Under the pieces are notes generated by a model. It worked only from the letters and a program-made list of their open reading frames with translations. It was not told the origin of the DNA and searched no databases. This document shows positions 1 through 64,000 of a stretch of DNA of 64,000 bases, piece after piece. Each line of letters begins with the position of its first letter. Position 1 is the first letter of the stretch. The translations under genes and the position numbers were made by a program. Source of the DNA: Sepioteuthis lessoniana. Its lineage: Eukaryota > Mollusca > Cephalopoda > Myopsida > Loliginidae. The DNA lies in contig OY757912.1 in NCBI GenBank assembly GCA_963585895.1, forward strand, positions 82,080,654-82,144,653, read 5' to 3'.

Positions 1-2046
1 GTATAAAATGCTGTTCACAGGAAGTTATCTCTGGACAGGCTTAATTAAACTTCCTTGGCTTTTCATTGACCAGAAAAAAAAAAAAAAGACAAGCCTTGGA
101 TATGAGATTTTAAAGAAAGCATCTTCAAAAGCATTCTATCGAAGAATATATGATTCACTTGAAGCTGTTCTACATGTGTCATGACATGATGACACACTGA
201 TTGAACTGGCATGGCTGTAAAGATTCTGAGTTTGTAATAAACAATAAATAACCAAAAAAAGAAACAATAGAAAGCCAAATCTCAAAATTTTCTCTAATTT
301 CTACTTTGAGACTTTCTTATTTCAAGAAGAAAATTAATTTTTTTTTTTTAGAAGAAATAAATTCAAGAAAATATGTACTGAATAATAGGATGTGGGACTC
401 TTATGTTAATATGTCTGTGAATTTGCACCTGGTTGATGATATTTAGGATTTAGTATTTCTTCAGCACCTTAAGATACAAAATTTAGGAGAATAAAATAGA
501 CTCCTTCATGATCTGTGCAAGAATTTAGAAGCCTTTCAATACAATATTATTAAGAACAATATTGCTTGTATTAATGAATTCACAGCCATTTTATCAGTTT
601 TAGTATGGTCACTAATATAATATTAAGTCTGGTCAATTCTTGGATGGGAGACAGCTTTTTTTCTTTTTTTTTTAAAAATAACAAGCAACTCTGCCTGTTC
701 CTGAGAGATCACAGTGAAAAAAAGAAAAAATTATAAAAAAGGACTGACAATGGAAAATTTGATCTCTTTTTGTTAAAACAGTCACACAGAAAGCAGCTAC
801 ACCTGCAAGACCAAACAAAATGACCTTACAATTATTATTATTATTATTTAAAAAATTACAGTGGTGTTAATGAATAGGGTGAGCTAAGTTCTCTGAGCAA
901 AAAGAGAGGCAGAAAGAGTAAAAGCTTTAGTGAGTAAATCTTAAATGCAAGAAGTTTATGAATGTCACTAAGTGGTTTAAATGTTCTAGCAGAAAAGTGG
1001 CAAATAATTGAAAATAAAAATAAAATCAGACGTTCAAAAAAGGCACCACTGTGAAAAATTCGAAGAAGCCAGCTTTAAAGAGACAGGATTTAAAAACTTG
1101 GTAAGTGAACATGAGAATAACTAAATAATTCATTTCGGTTTAATATAAAGAAATATAATAGTATTGAAGTTTGATAGGAGCTAATATATTAAATGAAAAT
1201 AGTATATGATTTTTTTTGTTGCTTTCGTTATATACTTTAACAACTCTCTTAATAAACATGTACGAACTGCTCATAGATTAGATGATAAAAATAATGTTTC
1301 ATTATGCCCGAGTTTAATGGACATCTTGATTAAAGTTTGTAGAGACAATTTCTATGTAGGACGAAAATAACATGTCATTTCTGGAAAAATATTTGGAATC
1401 ATGATTTAGGATACTAACAAGCAATATCACAGAATTATTTTTCTGTGTGCTTATTTAAAATTTAAGGAATTATTTGCATAATTTTTTGTTTGCTTTTTTT
1501 TTATCAATTGAAATGTTTTTTTTTTCATTTAATATTCCAAACAATTGCACCCAGTATCTATAACGGAGTTTTTGAAAGATTAGAAAAAAAAAGAAAAAAA
1601 AAAGAAAAAAGAAAACAACCAACAATGTTTCAGTTTCAGTAATAGTTAAAATGTTCAACAACCTGCAGACATTGAATGCTGCAAATAATCCTCTGAGGTG
1701 AAAAGACACAAAAAATATCATGAATAAAAAATATTGTGTCTCATTGCTAGCCCATACCAGCAGAGGCAGAGAGAATATTTTTTTATAGACAAAATGATAA
1801 ATGACATCAGGACAGGAGTTTCTGGATACAATTTGAAATTTAAACCCAACATATTTTTACCTAGAATAGAATGAGTAATGGAATATGAAATTAAGTCTGT
1901 GTTTCTATGTTTTGTTCTGTATAAATGTAGTTACCATGGAAACCACTTAACAAAGTGGTAATTATAATAAATATAGTAATTTGTATGTATAGTAAATATA
2001 GATTCAGTACAGTGATTTTTGTGATATGATAGGAAATGGGTCAACC

Positions 2047-2048
<2 letters not shown>

Positions 2049-2085
<37 letters not shown>
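2049..2085. repeat. (AT)n microsatellite
   Basis: Uninterrupted alternating A/T in the 3' flank of NALCN. Confidence 0.95.
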
Positions 2086-2088
<3 letters not shown>

Positions 2089-2397
2089 ACATTGTGGTGA
2101 TTAACTTGGTATGTAGACCACAAAAAGTTATCTTTTGCTGTGACACAGCCTATTATTCATTTTGGACAAAGAAAAGATGCTGATAGAAAAAGAATATTAA
2201 TCAATTTCTCTGCTGAAGAATTGACTGCTTTTAAAATTAAACTCCAACAATCTGGAGATGAATTCCAGAAATCTCTTGTCCATATTTAGAAAATATGATC
2301 TTTATGCTAAAAATATATATAAGAGCAAATTTAGTATTTTCTTTTAGATATATTGGCTGTCAGTTTTATGAATCTCACATGTACTGTTCATTGAAAA

Positions 2398-2400
<3 letters not shown>

Positions 2401-2451
<51 letters not shown>
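2401..2451. repeat. (AT)n microsatellite
   Basis: About 25 uninterrupted AT units; a second dinucleotide array in the same flank. Confidence 0.95.
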
Positions 2452-2452
<1 letters not shown>

Positions 2453-2935
2453 CAGCAAATAAAATATTTAGTATGAATATAAATGTGTCTGTGTGTATTT
2501 GTAAGAAGATAGAGAGTATGACATTAATGATTTCAAACCCCAAAGAACTTCATAAAAACAAATATTGACTAAAAAAACTTTGGTTTTCAAAAGTTCAAGA
2601 GAAAAAATACATGTATCATGTATGTGTATATGAGAAATGAACTAGTAAATGTCTTACTAAGGGTACATATCACAGTGTTTGAGAGCAGGGCTCTCTCTGT
2701 GGGACTAACACTCACTAATCATATGAGAGAAGAAAATGGGTGAAAGTGAAAGGTTTTGAAGAAAGAGAGAGAGAGAAGAGGAGGAAGAGAGAATATAAGC
2801 AACCAGTGCCCGTCTCTCTTCCAAGCAGTGCTAGGAGCCCCACTTGTCAACTAGCATCTCTCACCGGTGGTGTATTCTGGCTACAACTCTGCTACAATAT
2901 CTGCACTAGTATGAAGAATAATCATTCAATTTGTG

Positions 2936-3034
2936 ATAATAATAATAATAATAATAAATGGAGTATTTGTATCTGTGATAGCAGTACAAACAGTAGTAGT
3001 AGTAGTAACAATAGTACTAGTAATAGTAGTACTT
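2936..3034. repeat. Compound trinucleotide repeats
   Basis: An AAT array followed by an imperfect AGT array, separated by about 35 bases. Together they make a low-complexity Asn/Ser-rich open frame on the plus strand that is not a gene. Confidence 0.9.
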
Positions 3035-3571
3035 GAAAGAGAAAGGGAGGGGTCTTCCCAATATAAATGACAATAATTAAGGAAGGTTTTTTTTTTCCAA
3101 ATAAAATTTCCTTAGAAAAATTATAAAAATATTGGTCTTTTTTTTCTTTCTTTCATATATGTTAGAAAGGGGAGGATAGAAAATTTAAGCTGGATTCAGA
3201 TTTTAGCTGGGTGTATCAATGTGGGTCATGTGCTGGGGGTGTTTGAGAAGTGTGACTGTCAAAAGAGAAAAGAAACCATTATATGGGGGGAGTAGAACAG
3301 AAAGAGGATTTTAGAGTTAGGATGTGTGGGTCAGGAAAGAGAACACATACATACAGACACACAAAGACTGAGGAGAAGAGCATAGAAAGATAGTCAAGGC
3401 TGGCCAGCAGCAACAGCAGCACTCCCTGCTTAGTAAAATTTGGCAATTGTGAGTCTCCTTTGGTGCCATTTTTTTCCAAACACTGACCACAATGGAAACT
3501 GACCACAGCAGCATGGTAGACTGACCAAAACCTGACCAGTATATTTCCTCGCACAGAGAAGGAGGATGGAT

Positions 3572-63576
<60,005 letters not shown>

Positions 63577-64000
63577 CTAAAAAAAAGATAATCATCATGA
63601 AATTAATACAATATAAATATCAAAAAATAAGATCAGAGAATATAAAAATATTTTAGTTTTAAATAAAATCATACCAAAATCTTTAATATATTTTATATAC
63701 TATACAGATAACCATATGCTAGGATGTCTAGTTTCAATAAATCCTTATTGTGATTATTAGAGTAAAATCTTCTAATATTCCAAAATTATTTTTAATAATG
63801 AAAAAAAATCTGTTGATTAAATATTCTGTTGATTAAATATTTTGTTAAAATTGTAGGTATTTTGAAGAAAGATTTATCACGATCTGAGTTTAGTTAAACT
63901 GTTAAATTTAAGTTAGAAACAGTAAAACAATCACTTTACTATTAATACTTAAATAATGTATGAAATAGGTTAATTAAATAAAATATTTGCAATGAAATGA
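63577..64000. other. Upstream NALCN intron, nothing recognised
   Basis: AT-rich intron sequence running off the edge; no splice-bounded open frame with NALCN similarity. Confidence 0.7.

Larger units (their letters stand above)
1..3571. other. 3' UTR and downstream flank, no further gene seen
   Basis: Sequence beyond the NALCN stop codon. It is AT-rich, with homopolymer runs and microsatellites and no ORF with recognisable protein similarity on either strand. The proximal part is presumably the 3' UTR of the minus-strand gene. I could not place a convincing polyadenylation signal on the minus strand, so the transcript end is undefined. Confidence 0.6.

Noticed and set aside
2740-3036. 98-codon plus-strand ORF
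   Set aside because: Built from GA-rich and trinucleotide repeats (Asn and Ser runs); low-complexity artefact in the 3' flank.
3279-3554. Minus-strand ORFs just downstream of the NALCN stop
   Set aside because: Composition and lack of similarity fit 3' UTR sequence; no second gene or read-through product is supported.

Overview
The window is AT-rich, intron-dominated animal DNA carrying one real gene: the 3' two thirds of the sodium-leak channel NALCN, on the minus strand. I reconstructed 24 consecutive coding exons (63576 down to 3572). Their summed length (3,037 nt) keeps one open frame through every splice junction and gives 1,011 residues ending at a stop. These run from the domain II-III linker through domains III and IV and the cytoplasmic C-terminal domain to the conserved Trp-Trp-containing tail. 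The 5' half (domains I and II) lies beyond the right edge.

The host is most likely a mollusc and probably a coleoid cephalopod such as an octopus. This is inference from the kb-scale introns packed with tRNA-type SINEs, mariner/Tc1 remnants and gypsy-like LTRs, and from a Glu in the domain III selectivity filter, where vertebrates have Lys. Glu here is known from mollusc NALCN.

Layout, right to left (direction of transcription). 63.6-59.7 kb: II-III linker exons separated by mariner-type elements. 59.7-48.3 kb: an 11.3 kb intron with SINEs, a foldback element, a possible 9-nt microexon and a possible 37-nt stop-bearing exon. 48.5-33.3 kb: domain III; S1 to S6 are each set between repeat-filled introns. 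33.3-10.4 kb: III-IV linker and domain IV, with a 7.7 kb intron holding an internally deleted LTR retrotransposon, a gag-bearing LTR fragment, solo LTRs with 4-bp target duplications, and a SINE carrying a hammerhead ribozyme motif (16437-16502). 10.0-3.6 kb: C-terminal domain and tail, including an unrecognised open alternative terminal exon (9367-9508) and the relic of a duplicated exon end. 3.6-0 kb: 3' UTR and flank, microsatellite-rich, with no further gene seen.

Everything outside the exons is intronic or flanking. The repeats fall into recurring families, labelled here for convenience: SINE-A (3' end TTGATATGCCATTAAAC), SINE-B (ends ACCAACTTTACTT), SINE-C (ends CTCTGAATTCAAA) and repeat D (about 350-600 bp, whose 3' tail resembles that of SINE-A). 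Many are nested, and three inverted pairs or palindromes would form long intronic dsRNA in the NALCN pre-mRNA.
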